From an uncultured Prevotellaceae bacterium (GTDB taxonomy: Bacteria > Bacteroidota > Bacteroidia > Bacteroidales > Bacteroidaceae): 64,000 nucleotides of DNA. The position numbers and the translations under genes are program-made. The first letter of the stretch is position 1. Every line of letters begins with the position of its first letter. A model generated the notes under the pieces. That model saw only the letters and a program-made list of their open reading frames with translations. It ran no database searches and was not told the origin of the DNA. Where the stretch lies: positions 1 to 64,000 of the forward strand of contig CACYXD010000022.1 of the NCBI GenBank assembly GCA_902778255.1, in the 5' to 3' direction. Positions 37,662 to 48,639 of this stretch are shown piece by piece.

Positions 37662-39974
37662 ATGAAACGAAGTTTTTTATTCGCTGCGATGCTGTGTGGT
37701 GCCTTGACGGCCACAGCACAAAACAAACAATTGTTTGATGACAACTGGACCTTTTCTCGCAATGGAAAGACCGTCCATGTGAACCTGCCCCACGACTGGG
37801 ACATCTATGAAGGTCCAAACTCTGGTCGGGGAGCCACAGGCACTGGCGGAGGCTGGTTTGAAGCTGGTAAGGGCGAATATCGCAAGACATTTGCCACACC
37901 AAATGCAGAAATCGTAAAGCTTCACTTCGAGGGCGTCTATCAGAAGGCTGAAGTGTTCGTAAATGGTCAGAAGGCTGGACAACATGCGTATGGCTACACA
38001 CCGTTCACGATTGATGTAACGGAATATCTTAACAAGGACAAGAAACAACCTAACGAGGTCATCGTCAAGGTCAACAACAGCGAGCAGCCCAACTGTCGCT
38101 GGTACTCAGGCTCTGGCATCTATCGCCACGTGTGGCTCGAAACCTTACCAGAGCTGCATATTGCTGAGAATGGCGTATTTATAACCACCCCCGAAGTAAG
38201 TGTAAGCAAAGCAAAGGTTCAAGTAGAAGTGACGGTACAGAATGAAAGCAAGAATGAGCAACAGGGCATCGTTGAGGTAGAAGGCCAACAGCAAGAGGTA
38301 AAACTGCAAGCAGGTGAGAGCCAGACCATCACTTTTACCTATAACATCAACAATCCCAAACTCTGGTCGCCAGAAACGCCATATCTCTACACCACAAAGG
38401 TAAGTCTATCCACTCCCCTCTCCCCCGCGAGAGGGGCTGGGGGTGAGGCTATAAAGTTCGGCATCCGCTCTTTCTCGTTTGATGCCGAAAATGGTTTCGT
38501 GATCAACGGCAAGAAGGTGCTAATCAACGGAGCCTGCGTACACCACGATGACGGTGTGCTGGGCGCTATGGCTTTTGATGCTGCAGAAATTCGCAAGGTG
38601 AAGCAGATGAAGGAGGCAGGCTTCAACCTCATTCGCACCTCGCATAATCCCACTACCCGCGCCTTCCTCGATGCTTGCGACTCCATAGGTATGCTCGTCA
38701 TTGATGAAGCCTTTGATGGCTGGCGCACCCAGAAGAATCCCTACGACTACTCTACACTTATAGACTCTTGCTATCAAGAGGATATCCATGCGATGGTGAT
38801 GCGCGACAGAAACCACCCCAGCGTCATCTCATGGAGCATCGGCAACGAGGTCATCGAGCGCAAGGACATCCGCGTGGTCTATACCGCCCGACAGATGAAG
38901 AAAGCCATACTGGAAATAGACAACACACGCCCTGTGACCGAGGCCCTCTGTGCATGGGACCGCGACTGGGAAATCTACGACCCACATGCCGAGGTACTCG
39001 ACGTGGTGGGCTATAACTACATGATTTTCAAGCACGCCAGCGATCACAAGCGCGACCCAAAACGTGTGATCTGGCAGACGGAAAGCTATCCACGCGATGC
39101 CTTCCGCAACTGGGCCATAGCAAACGATTATCCCTATGTTGTGGGCGACATTGTATGGACAGGCCTCGACTATCTGGGCGAAAGCGGCATCGGTCGTAAT
39201 TATTATAAAGGTGAGCGCGAAGGCGAATCGTGGATTCCTGGCGGTCAGCCCGAATGGCACGGTGCTCCCTGCGGCGATGTGGATATCACCGGCTGGAGAA
39301 AGCCCATCAGCCACTATCGCGAAATGTTGTGGAACAGCGAGACGCCACTTTATATGGCCGTTCGCGAGCCCAACGGCTATCGCGGCGAAATCAAGACCAC
39401 GATGTGGAGCGTATGGCCCACTTGGGAGAACTGGAACTGGGAAGGCTGGGAAGGCAAACCTGTGGAGGTGGAAGTCTATACAAAGCAGCCCGTTGTGAAA
39501 CTCTATCTGAACGACAAGCTCATAGGTACAAAGAACGTAGATCGTTCTACGGAGTTCAAGGCCGTATTCCAAGTGCCCTATGAAGCCGGCACACTGCGTG
39601 CAGAGGCTGGCAACGAGCGTGTGACACTAAGCACAGCCGGCAAGCCGGCAAGCCTGCGGCTCACTGCCGACAAGCAAATCATGAAGGCCGGCGGACAGGA
39701 CCTGACTTACGTCACGGTAGAGGTGGTTGACAAGCAGGGGCGCATTTGTCCCAATGCTGACATTCCCTGCGAGGCCTTCGTCAGCGGACAAGGCACACTG
39801 CTGTCGTTTGCATCTGCCGACCTCAAGGACACAGAGCCTTACACCTCTTCCCAGGTAAAGACATGGAAAGGACGCGCCACGCTTGTGGTACGCAGCACAC
39901 AAAAGAAAGGCACCGCTCAGGTCAGAATCAAGAGTAATCTGCCCACTGCAAGCCTAACCATCAAAACGAAATAA
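37662..39974 (+). CDS. GH2 beta-galactosidase-like enzyme
   Basis: 770 residues. Signal peptide 1-19 (ATAQ). GH2 sugar-binding domain (about 25-165), Ig-like domain (170-280), barrel (280-560) with acid/base Glu396 in WSIGNEV and nucleophile Glu474 in WQTESYP, then DUF4982-like and a further beta domain. Family members act on beta-galactosides; the same architecture also covers beta-glucuronidases and beta-mannosidases, so substrate is uncertain. Residues 251-262 (TPLSPARGAGGE region) come from a diverged copy of the 37-bp palindrome at 38412-38448 inserted in frame between domains. It is followed after 5 bp by the broken GH2 gene. Confidence 0.85.
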   Translation: MKRSFLFAAMLCGALTATAQNKQLFDDNWTFSRNGKTVHVNLPHDWDIYEGPNSGRGATGTGGGWFEAGKGEYRKTFATPNAEIVKLHFEGVYQKAEVFVNGQKAGQHAYGYTPFTIDVTEYLNKDKKQPNEVIVKVNNSEQPNCRWYSGSGIYRHVWLETLPELHIAENGVFITTPEVSVSKAKVQVEVTVQNESKNEQQGIVEVEGQQQEVKLQAGESQTITFTYNINNPKLWSPETPYLYTTKVSLSTPLSPARGAGGEAIKFGIRSFSFDAENGFVINGKKVLINGACVHHDDGVLGAMAFDAAEIRKVKQMKEAGFNLIRTSHNPTTRAFLDACDSIGMLVIDEAFDGWRTQKNPYDYSTLIDSCYQEDIHAMVMRDRNHPSVISWSIGNEVIERKDIRVVYTARQMKKAILEIDNTRPVTEALCAWDRDWEIYDPHAEVLDVVGYNYMIFKHASDHKRDPKRVIWQTESYPRDAFRNWAIANDYPYVVGDIVWTGLDYLGESGIGRNYYKGEREGESWIPGGQPEWHGAPCGDVDITGWRKPISHYREMLWNSETPLYMAVREPNGYRGEIKTTMWSVWPTWENWNWEGWEGKPVEVEVYTKQPVVKLYLNDKLIGTKNVDRSTEFKAVFQVPYEAGTLRAEAGNERVTLSTAGKPASLRLTADKQIMKAGGQDLTYVTVEVVDKQGRICPNADIPCEAFVSGQGTLLSFASADLKDTEPYTSSQVKTWKGRATLVVRSTQKKGTAQVRIKSNLPTASLTIKTK
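38412..38448 (+). repeat. 37-bp palindromic element (variant) inside GH2
   Basis: Same design as the copies at 20505 and 60399, but with the arm variant CCCCTCTC...GAGAGGGG. It is read in the same phase (ACT = Thr first). Confidence 0.75.
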
Positions 39975-39979
39975 AAACG

Positions 39980-42728
<2,749 letters not shown>

Positions 42729-42779
42729 TGGGGAGAAAAAGGCTATAGAAACACATTTGACAAATTTTCGCATATCCAT

Positions 42780-42824
42780 GAAACGTTTCCCTTCTTCGGA
42801 AACGTTTCTTTATTTATACCTTTG
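42780..42824 (+). promoter_or_regulatory. twin palindrome GAAACGTTTC and -7 box
   Basis: GAAACGTTTC occurs at 42780-42789 and 42799-42808 (19 bp centre to centre); each is a perfect palindrome of the LacI/GalR operator style, and the two can also pair with each other as a hairpin. TACCTTTG follows at 42817-42824. It could be an operator pair in front of a promoter or a terminator for the GH2 genes. Confidence 0.45.
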
Positions 42825-42830
42825 CACCCA

Positions 42831-42955
42831 GATTAGGTCTGTATAAACAAAAACGACAACGAGACATACGTTTTTTAGTTGGTAATGTTAGTATAACAAG
42901 TAATTTATGGTTTGAGAAATGTGGCGCGTAGTGATTACGTGCCATATTTTCATTT
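42831..42955 (+). ncRNA. possible small RNA between a -7 box and a terminator
   Basis: Transcription from TACCTTTG (42817-42824) would reach a 12-bp stem (42919-42930 with 42936-42947, two G-U pairs) followed by TTTTCATTTT, giving a product of about 125 nt with no ORF. The real start of the next gene lies beyond it behind another promoter. Confidence 0.4.
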
Positions 42956-42957
42956 TA
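42919..42957 (+). terminator. terminator-like hairpin upstream of GH43
   Basis: ATGTGGCGCGTA and TACGTGCCATAT pair through all 12 positions (two as G-U) around loop GTGAT, then a T-rich tail. Confidence 0.6.
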
Positions 42958-42979
42958 TAAATGATTTGAAACAAATAAA

Positions 42980-43011
42980 AAGGGGATATTCCATTTTTTA
43001 TTGTAATTTTG
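42980..43011 (+). promoter_or_regulatory. promoter of the GH43-GH31 operon, AAGGGGA type
   Basis: AAGGGGA (42980-42986) and TAATTTTG (43004-43011), the same pair and spacing as before the GH115 operon at 26522. It lies 33 bp before the start at 43044. Confidence 0.5.
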
Positions 43012-43043
43012 CCACCAAAATAACTAAGAACAGGAACAAAACG

Positions 43044-44561
43044 ATGAAAACCTATCGCATTGGCCGCTTTTTTCTGACTTGTATAACAAGTCTGACTGCA
43101 CTCTCAACATGGGCACAAAACCCTATTATCTACGATCGCTACACTCCCGACCCAGCACCCTATGTGCATGGCGACACGCTGTACCTCTTCGTAGACCACG
43201 ATGAGAACGAGACGGAAAACAACTACTTCACGATGAAGGACTGGTTGCTCTATAGCACTGTGGACATGGTAAACTGGACCTATCGCGGCACACCCATGAC
43301 TGGCGAGACTTTCAGTACGTGGGCCAAGACAGACAACGACTGCTGGGCCAGCCAGTGCATTGAGCGCAACGGCAAGTGGTACTGGTACGTCACAGCTACC
43401 GTGAAAAACGGAGGCTATCCTGCCATCGGCGTGGCTGTGGCCGACAATCCTGCTGGTCCTTATGTTGACAAGATCAAGAAGCCACTGGTGAAGGGCTGGG
43501 GGAAAATTGACCCTACGGTATTCATCGATGACAACGGACAGGCTTATCTCTACTATGGCAATGGAAACTTTGGCCTGTGGTACGCCAAGCTGACGAAGTC
43601 GATGACGGCCATCAGCGGCGAAGAGAATTCAGTAAACATCAAGGATGAGGCAGCCTTCGGACCATTCAAGGGCTACAACGACGATAGCACGCCGAAAAGC
43701 AATATGGAAGAGGCCTCATGGCTCTACAAGCGCAACGGCAAATACTATCTGGAGTATGCTGCAGGTGGCGTGCCTGAGCACTGGGCCTACTCTACTGCCG
43801 ACAACGTGACGGGCCCCTGGACCTATCAAGGTAAGATACTGGGACAGGCCGACAACAGTTTTACGATTCATGGTGGCAGCGTAGAGTTCAAGGGCCATCA
43901 CTATATGTTCTATCATAACGGCAAGCTCAGCGGAGGTGGTAGTTATAAGCGCTCTACCTGCGTAGAAGAGTTTACGCCCAACGAGGACGGCACCATCCCC
44001 AGCATCAATTTTACCACCACTGGCGTCAAACCCATTCAGACGCTGAATCCCTTTGCTCTGCAGGAGGCCGAGACCATCAACAAGTGCCTTAACGTACTCT
44101 GCGAGGGCGACTATAATGGTTGCTATGTGGCCAACATCAAGAAAGGCAGCTATATCAAAGTGCGCAACGTGGACTTTGGTGAGGCTGGTGCCAAATCCTT
44201 CAAGGCCGTGGTACGTACCAATGGCGATGCCGTCATCCAGATACGCACCAAGACGGCTAATGGCACAGTAAAAGGCAAGGTCAACATAGAATCTACCAAT
44301 GGCGAATGGCAGGAAGTGACCATGGACCTCACGACCACCATCACTGGCGTGCAGGATCTCTATTTCACCTTCGCAGGCACCACCGCCACCACTTTTGACT
44401 TCGACAACTGGCAGTTCTTTGAGCAGCCCACCAGCGTTGCCCCCATTCAAAAGTCGTCAGTCAAAACTCAACATCGCACCTACGACCTGCAAGGACGCAA
44501 GGCCAGCAACAGCACCAACCATTCCATCAAGATTATCGATGGAAAGAAAATCATCCAATAG
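43044..44561 (+). CDS. GH43 xylosidase/arabinofuranosidase with CBM6
   Basis: 505 residues from MKTY. The open frame begins at 42912, but a hairpin and the promoter lie in that extension, so 43044 with its signal peptide (ending STWAQ) is used. GH43 five-blade propeller about 25-350: base Asp36 in RYTPDPAP, Asp156 in KIDPTVFID and acid Glu223 in EEASWLYK. A CBM6-like module (about 355-480; EAETIN...GDYNGCYV...FDNWQFF) follows, then a sorting-like tail (YDLQGRKA...IIDGKKIIQ). Such enzymes remove arabinose or xylose from arabinoxylan. First gene of the rightward operon GH43-GH95-CE1-GH31. Confidence 0.88.
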   Translation: MKTYRIGRFFLTCITSLTALSTWAQNPIIYDRYTPDPAPYVHGDTLYLFVDHDENETENNYFTMKDWLLYSTVDMVNWTYRGTPMTGETFSTWAKTDNDCWASQCIERNGKWYWYVTATVKNGGYPAIGVAVADNPAGPYVDKIKKPLVKGWGKIDPTVFIDDNGQAYLYYGNGNFGLWYAKLTKSMTAISGEENSVNIKDEAAFGPFKGYNDDSTPKSNMEEASWLYKRNGKYYLEYAAGGVPEHWAYSTADNVTGPWTYQGKILGQADNSFTIHGGSVEFKGHHYMFYHNGKLSGGGSYKRSTCVEEFTPNEDGTIPSINFTTTGVKPIQTLNPFALQEAETINKCLNVLCEGDYNGCYVANIKKGSYIKVRNVDFGEAGAKSFKAVVRTNGDAVIQIRTKTANGTVKGKVNIESTNGEWQEVTMDLTTTITGVQDLYFTFAGTTATTFDFDNWQFFEQPTSVAPIQKSSVKTQHRTYDLQGRKASNSTNHSIKIIDGKKIIQ

Positions 44562-44573
44562 CCTCTCACTACA

Positions 44574-47216
44574 ATGAAAAGAATCGCACTTTCCCTGCTC
44601 ACCTTCCTGGCCTTCTGCTGTCAGATTACGGCACAGGACAACGACAATACCACGCGGCTGTGGGACAACAAGCCTGCCAACATCTGGCTCGAGGCCTACC
44701 CTATCGGCAATGGCCGACTGGGCGGTATGGTCTATGGCGGCATCGCTACTGATGAGATACAGCTCAACGAAGACTCATTCTGGTCGGGCGGTCCTCATAA
44801 CAACAACAGCACCACGTCACTCAGCTACCTGGATCAGGTACGCGAACTGATTTTCAAGGGCAAGGAGAAGGATGCCGAGGATCTCATCAACCAGCAGTTC
44901 GTCAAGGGCCCTCACGGACAGAAATACCTGACGCTGGGCAGTCTGAAACTGATCTTCCAGGACATCAATACTGCCGATGCGCAGAACTACATGCGCGAGC
45001 TTGACCTGGAAAAGGCCTTGTCAACAGTCACCTTCGACTGTGGTGGTCATACGTTCCGCAGAACCACCTTCGCCTCCATGCCCGACAGCGTCATTGTGAT
45101 TCATCTTGAGACCGACTCGCTCAACAGCTTTTCCATCAAACACTCTGCCCCACTCTCTACGACCTACGCAAAGGGCGACCCTGGCATCACCGCCACCGTC
45201 AACGGTGTAGATCATGAAGGCATCGAACATAAGCTGTCTGCCAAGCTCAGATATAAGGTGATGAGCGATGGTGAGGTGACCTACGGCAACGGCGGATTGG
45301 TAACGGTCAACAACTACACCAAGGCCACCATCATCGTCTCGGCTGCCACCAACTATGCCACATACAAGTCCACCAGCAGCGCGATGGCAAAAAGGGCGCT
45401 GACCTATCTCAACAACGCCTTCGAGCGCAGCTACGAAGAACTGTTGAGCCGTCATATCGCAGCCCATCAGTCACAGTTCAACCGTGTACGCCTGTCGTTG
45501 CCCTCGACCACCAACAGCCAGTTGACCACTGAGAAGCGACTTGAGAAATTCTCTGGCAGCAAGGACTGGGGCATGGTAGCCCTGCTCTTCAACTATGGTC
45601 GCTATCTGCTCATCAGCAGTTCACAGGCAGGCGGACAACCCGCCAACCTGCAGGGTCTGTGGAACGAGAGCACCAGTCCGATGTGGGACTCGAAATACAC
45701 CATCAACATCAATGCCGAGATGAACTACTGGCCTTCCGAGGTGTGCAACCTCACTGAGACCAACGTGCCCTTCTTCGAGATGATACGCGACCTCAGCGCG
45801 ACGGGTGCTATCACAGCCAAGAAGATGTACGGCTGCGGCGGATGGATGGCCCATCACAACACCGACATCTGGCGCATTGCTGGTCCTGTCGATGGTGCTT
45901 TCTGGGGCATGTATCCCAATGGTGGTGCCTGGCTGGCCACCCACCTGTGGCAGCACTATCTCTATACTGGCGACAAGGAATTCCTGCGCGAGTGGTACCC
46001 CGTCATCAAAGGTACTGCCGACTTCTACCTCGACTATATGCAGCCCATCCCCGAGGACTCCCCAATCGTAAATAGTAAATCGTCAAATAGTAAATTCCCC
46101 TGGCTCGTCGTAGTACCCTCAGTGAGTCCTGAGCAAGGCCCCTCTGGCAAATCGACCCCTGTCACCGCAGGCTGCACCATGGACAACCAGATTGTCTTCG
46201 ATGCTCTGACAAATACGCTGAAGGCAGCAGAGATACTGGGTGAGGACACCGCCTACATCCATCGTCTCACCTCCACCCTCTCCCAGCTTCCCCCCATGCA
46301 GATTGGCAGCAGGAAGCAGCTACAGGAGTGGCTCATCGATGCCGATGGCAGCGAGATGCAGCATCGCCATATCTCCCACCTCTACGGCCTGTTCCCCTCG
46401 AACCAGATCTCACCTTATACCCACAACGAGCTCTTCGCTGCTGCCAAGCAGACGCTCACCGATCGTGGCGATGCCGCCACAGGCTGGAGTCTGGGATGGA
46501 AGATCTGCTTTTGGGCACGTATGCTCGACGGCACCCATGCCCTCACCATTCTGAAGAATATGCTGAAGCTGCTGCCCTCTGACAACGCTACCAGCCAATA
46601 TCCCAACGGACGCACCTACCCCAACCTCTTCGATGCGCACCCGCCCTTCCAGATTGACGGTAACTTCGGCGCTACGGCAGGCATTGCCGAGATGCTGCTG
46701 CAGAGCCACGACGGCGCCATCCACCTGTTGCCCGCCCTCCCCACGGTATGGAAAGAAGGCAGCATCAGCGGACTGAAGGCTCGCGGCGCCTTCGAGGTGG
46801 ATATGGAATGGAAAGAAGGAAAACTCCTTTCCACAGTGCTTCGCTCGGCCATTGGCGGCACGGCCCGTCTGCGCTCATACGAGGAACTGGAGGGCGAAGG
46901 CCTGACCCCTGCCCAGGGCGACTGCCCCAACCCGCTCTATGCCCCTGCCCAGATCAAAGAGCCGCTGTTGTCCCCATCGCTTAGCAAGAAACCATCGCTC
47001 ACCGTCAAGCAGGTCTATGAATACGACCTGCAGACCGTAGCTGGCGGCGAGTACCATATTTATCAGAAAGGTTATATGGAGACTGGCATTCATAACACCC
47101 ACAATGCCCATGAAACCCATAAGCTCCATAAGACCTATAATCTTCACGGCCAGCAGCTTGCTGCCCCTCAAAAAGGCCTCAATATTATCAACGGAAAGAA
47201 AATTATCAAACACTAA
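44574..47216 (+). CDS. GH95 alpha-L-fucosidase/alpha-L-galactosidase
   Basis: 880 residues; signal peptide about 1-22 (QITAQD). Collinear with the GH95 at 15824: [10 protein letters not shown] (paired Asn), SPEQGP (acid Glu) and FQIDGNFG (Asp) are all present. Differences are a six-residue longer linker near 490 encoded by a short ATCGTAAAT-type repeat (46064-46096) and a C-terminal His/Thr-rich stretch ([17 protein letters not shown]) leading into a sorting-like tail (YNLHGQQL...GLNIINGKK), which the other copy lacks. The pair may be directed to different cell compartments. 12 bp after GH43 and 5 bp before the CE1 esterase. Confidence 0.88.
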   Translation: MKRIALSLLTFLAFCCQITAQDNDNTTRLWDNKPANIWLEAYPIGNGRLGGMVYGGIATDEIQLNEDSFWSGGPHNNNSTTSLSYLDQVRELIFKGKEKDAEDLINQQFVKGPHGQKYLTLGSLKLIFQDINTADAQNYMRELDLEKALSTVTFDCGGHTFRRTTFASMPDSVIVIHLETDSLNSFSIKHSAPLSTTYAKGDPGITATVNGVDHEGIEHKLSAKLRYKVMSDGEVTYGNGGLVTVNNYTKATIIVSAATNYATYKSTSSAMAKRALTYLNNAFERSYEELLSRHIAAHQSQFNRVRLSLPSTTNSQLTTEKRLEKFSGSKDWGMVALLFNYGRYLLISSSQAGGQPANLQGLWNESTSPMWDSKYTININAEMNYWPSEVCNLTETNVPFFEMIRDLSATGAITAKKMYGCGGWMAHHNTDIWRIAGPVDGAFWGMYPNGGAWLATHLWQHYLYTGDKEFLREWYPVIKGTADFYLDYMQPIPEDSPIVNSKSSNSKFPWLVVVPSVSPEQGPSGKSTPVTAGCTMDNQIVFDALTNTLKAAEILGEDTAYIHRLTSTLSQLPPMQIGSRKQLQEWLIDADGSEMQHRHISHLYGLFPSNQISPYTHNELFAAAKQTLTDRGDAATGWSLGWKICFWARMLDGTHALTILKNMLKLLPSDNATSQYPNGRTYPNLFDAHPPFQIDGNFGATAGIAEMLLQSHDGAIHLLPALPTVWKEGSISGLKARGAFEVDMEWKEGKLLSTVLRSAIGGTARLRSYEELEGEGLTPAQGDCPNPLYAPAQIKEPLLSPSLSKKPSLTVKQVYEYDLQTVAGGEYHIYQKGYMETGIHNTHNAHETHKLHKTYNLHGQQLAAPQKGLNIINGKKIIKH
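46064..46096 (+). repeat. short ATCGTAAAT-type repeat inside GH95
   Basis: AATCGTAAATAGTAAATCGT and continuing units encode NSKSSNSK in frame. Related to 30811-30843. Confidence 0.6.
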
Positions 47217-47221
47217 TCACA

Positions 47222-48622
47222 ATGAAAAAGTTCGTGCTTATACTCGCAGCAGTATGCTGTACCATGATGGCGCAAGCCGCCAAGGTTGACAAAAACGTCA
47301 ACATCACCATCAACGGCGAGACCCGCAACTATCAGCTCTACGTCCCCAACAACGCCACCGACAACTGTCCGCTGGTAGTGTCGCTCCACGGAGCCAACGG
47401 CGCCAGCACCAACAAGGCTCCGTTCCGTACCGATGTGGCCGACCAAGCCGGCTGCATCGTGGTCTATCCTCAGGGCAAGCAGACCGCCTTCCCCGTAGGC
47501 TTCGGCGGATCTACCACCGGCTGGACCTCTACGGGTGAGTACAACTTCGATGCCGAGTTCCTCATGGCCGTCATCGAGGATGTGGCCAAAACCTACCCGA
47601 TCGACCGCAAGCGCATCTACTGCTGTGGTTTCTCCAATGGCGGCATGATGACCTACGCCATGAGCAATGCCTGCAGCAACGTCTTTGCAGCCTTCGCCTC
47701 TATCAGCGGCTTCCAGCTCAACGAGTTCCATTTCCGCCATACCGGCTGGCGCCCCGTGCCCTTCCTCCATATCCATGGCAAGGCCGACGACTTCGTGAAG
47801 TATTCACTCATCCCCTCTATCGTCGACGACATGGTGGCCCGCAACGGTGCCAACCCTGTGCCTACGAAGACCACCGTAAGCGGACAATACACCAAGAGCG
47901 TCTATGAGGCTGGCGAAGGCGGTTTCCCCTATGTCTACTACGAGATCGACGGCATGGGTCACAGCGACTTTACCACAAATACCGAAGACGGCAGCTCAGC
48001 AAAGACCATGTGGAACTTCTTCAAGCAATATACCCTCGACTCGCCCTGCGACACCACGCTGAAATGGGCACCACGCATCGAGACCGAGGGCTTTGTGCCT
48101 AAGAGCCACGGCTGGAACGTCAACGTGAAAGTAAGCGGCACTGCCTACCTACTGCGATTCGGCGCTACCAAGAACACACAGGTGCAGGGCGGTGCTGAGG
48201 GCAATCAGAACGTCTATCGTTCGCTGCAGTTCGACAATGGCTGCTACAAGCTCCACTTCAAGGCTGAGGGCGATGCCGACAAGCAGGTTGTCGTGCAGCT
48301 GCAGAAAAACACCGACGGCCAGAACTACCTGCTCAAAGACACCCTCTCTGCCAATGGCGAGCACGACCTGCTCTTCAAGGTCGAGGACGGCTGGGGCGAG
48401 TATAAGCTGTCGTTCATTGGCAAGACCGTCACTGATGGCACCACCATCTCCAACATCACCATCCACACGGCAAGCCAGGAGGAGCAGGCAAGCGTCCAGG
48501 CTCCCGTAAGCCGCAAGGCAACCAGCGCCGATGCCTATACCCTCGCCGGCATCAAGGCCACCACATCACCACGCTCTGGCAGCATCTACATCCGCAACAA
48601 CAAGAAGTTTTTTTCAAAATAA
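47222..48622 (+). CDS. secreted PHB-depolymerase/CE1-like esterase
   Basis: 466 residues; signal peptide about 1-20 (MMAQAA). The alpha/beta-hydrolase domain (about 25-280) has SLHGANG (oxyanion region), GFSNGG with Ser138 and His in GMGHSDF. A beta-sandwich module (about 295-430) and a sorting-like tail (YTLAGIKA...SIYIRNNKK) follow. Its esterase half is related to the esterase at 29157, but Asn replaces Met next to the nucleophile and there is no Ig domain. Likely a feruloyl or acetyl esterase for xylan. It sits in the middle of the GH43-GH31 operon. Confidence 0.82.
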   Translation: MKKFVLILAAVCCTMMAQAAKVDKNVNITINGETRNYQLYVPNNATDNCPLVVSLHGANGASTNKAPFRTDVADQAGCIVVYPQGKQTAFPVGFGGSTTGWTSTGEYNFDAEFLMAVIEDVAKTYPIDRKRIYCCGFSNGGMMTYAMSNACSNVFAAFASISGFQLNEFHFRHTGWRPVPFLHIHGKADDFVKYSLIPSIVDDMVARNGANPVPTKTTVSGQYTKSVYEAGEGGFPYVYYEIDGMGHSDFTTNTEDGSSAKTMWNFFKQYTLDSPCDTTLKWAPRIETEGFVPKSHGWNVNVKVSGTAYLLRFGATKNTQVQGGAEGNQNVYRSLQFDNGCYKLHFKAEGDADKQVVVQLQKNTDGQNYLLKDTLSANGEHDLLFKVEDGWGEYKLSFIGKTVTDGTTISNITIHTASQEEQASVQAPVSRKATSADAYTLAGIKATTSPRSGSIYIRNNKKFFSK

Positions 48623-48639
48623 CACTAACTAAAACCAAC

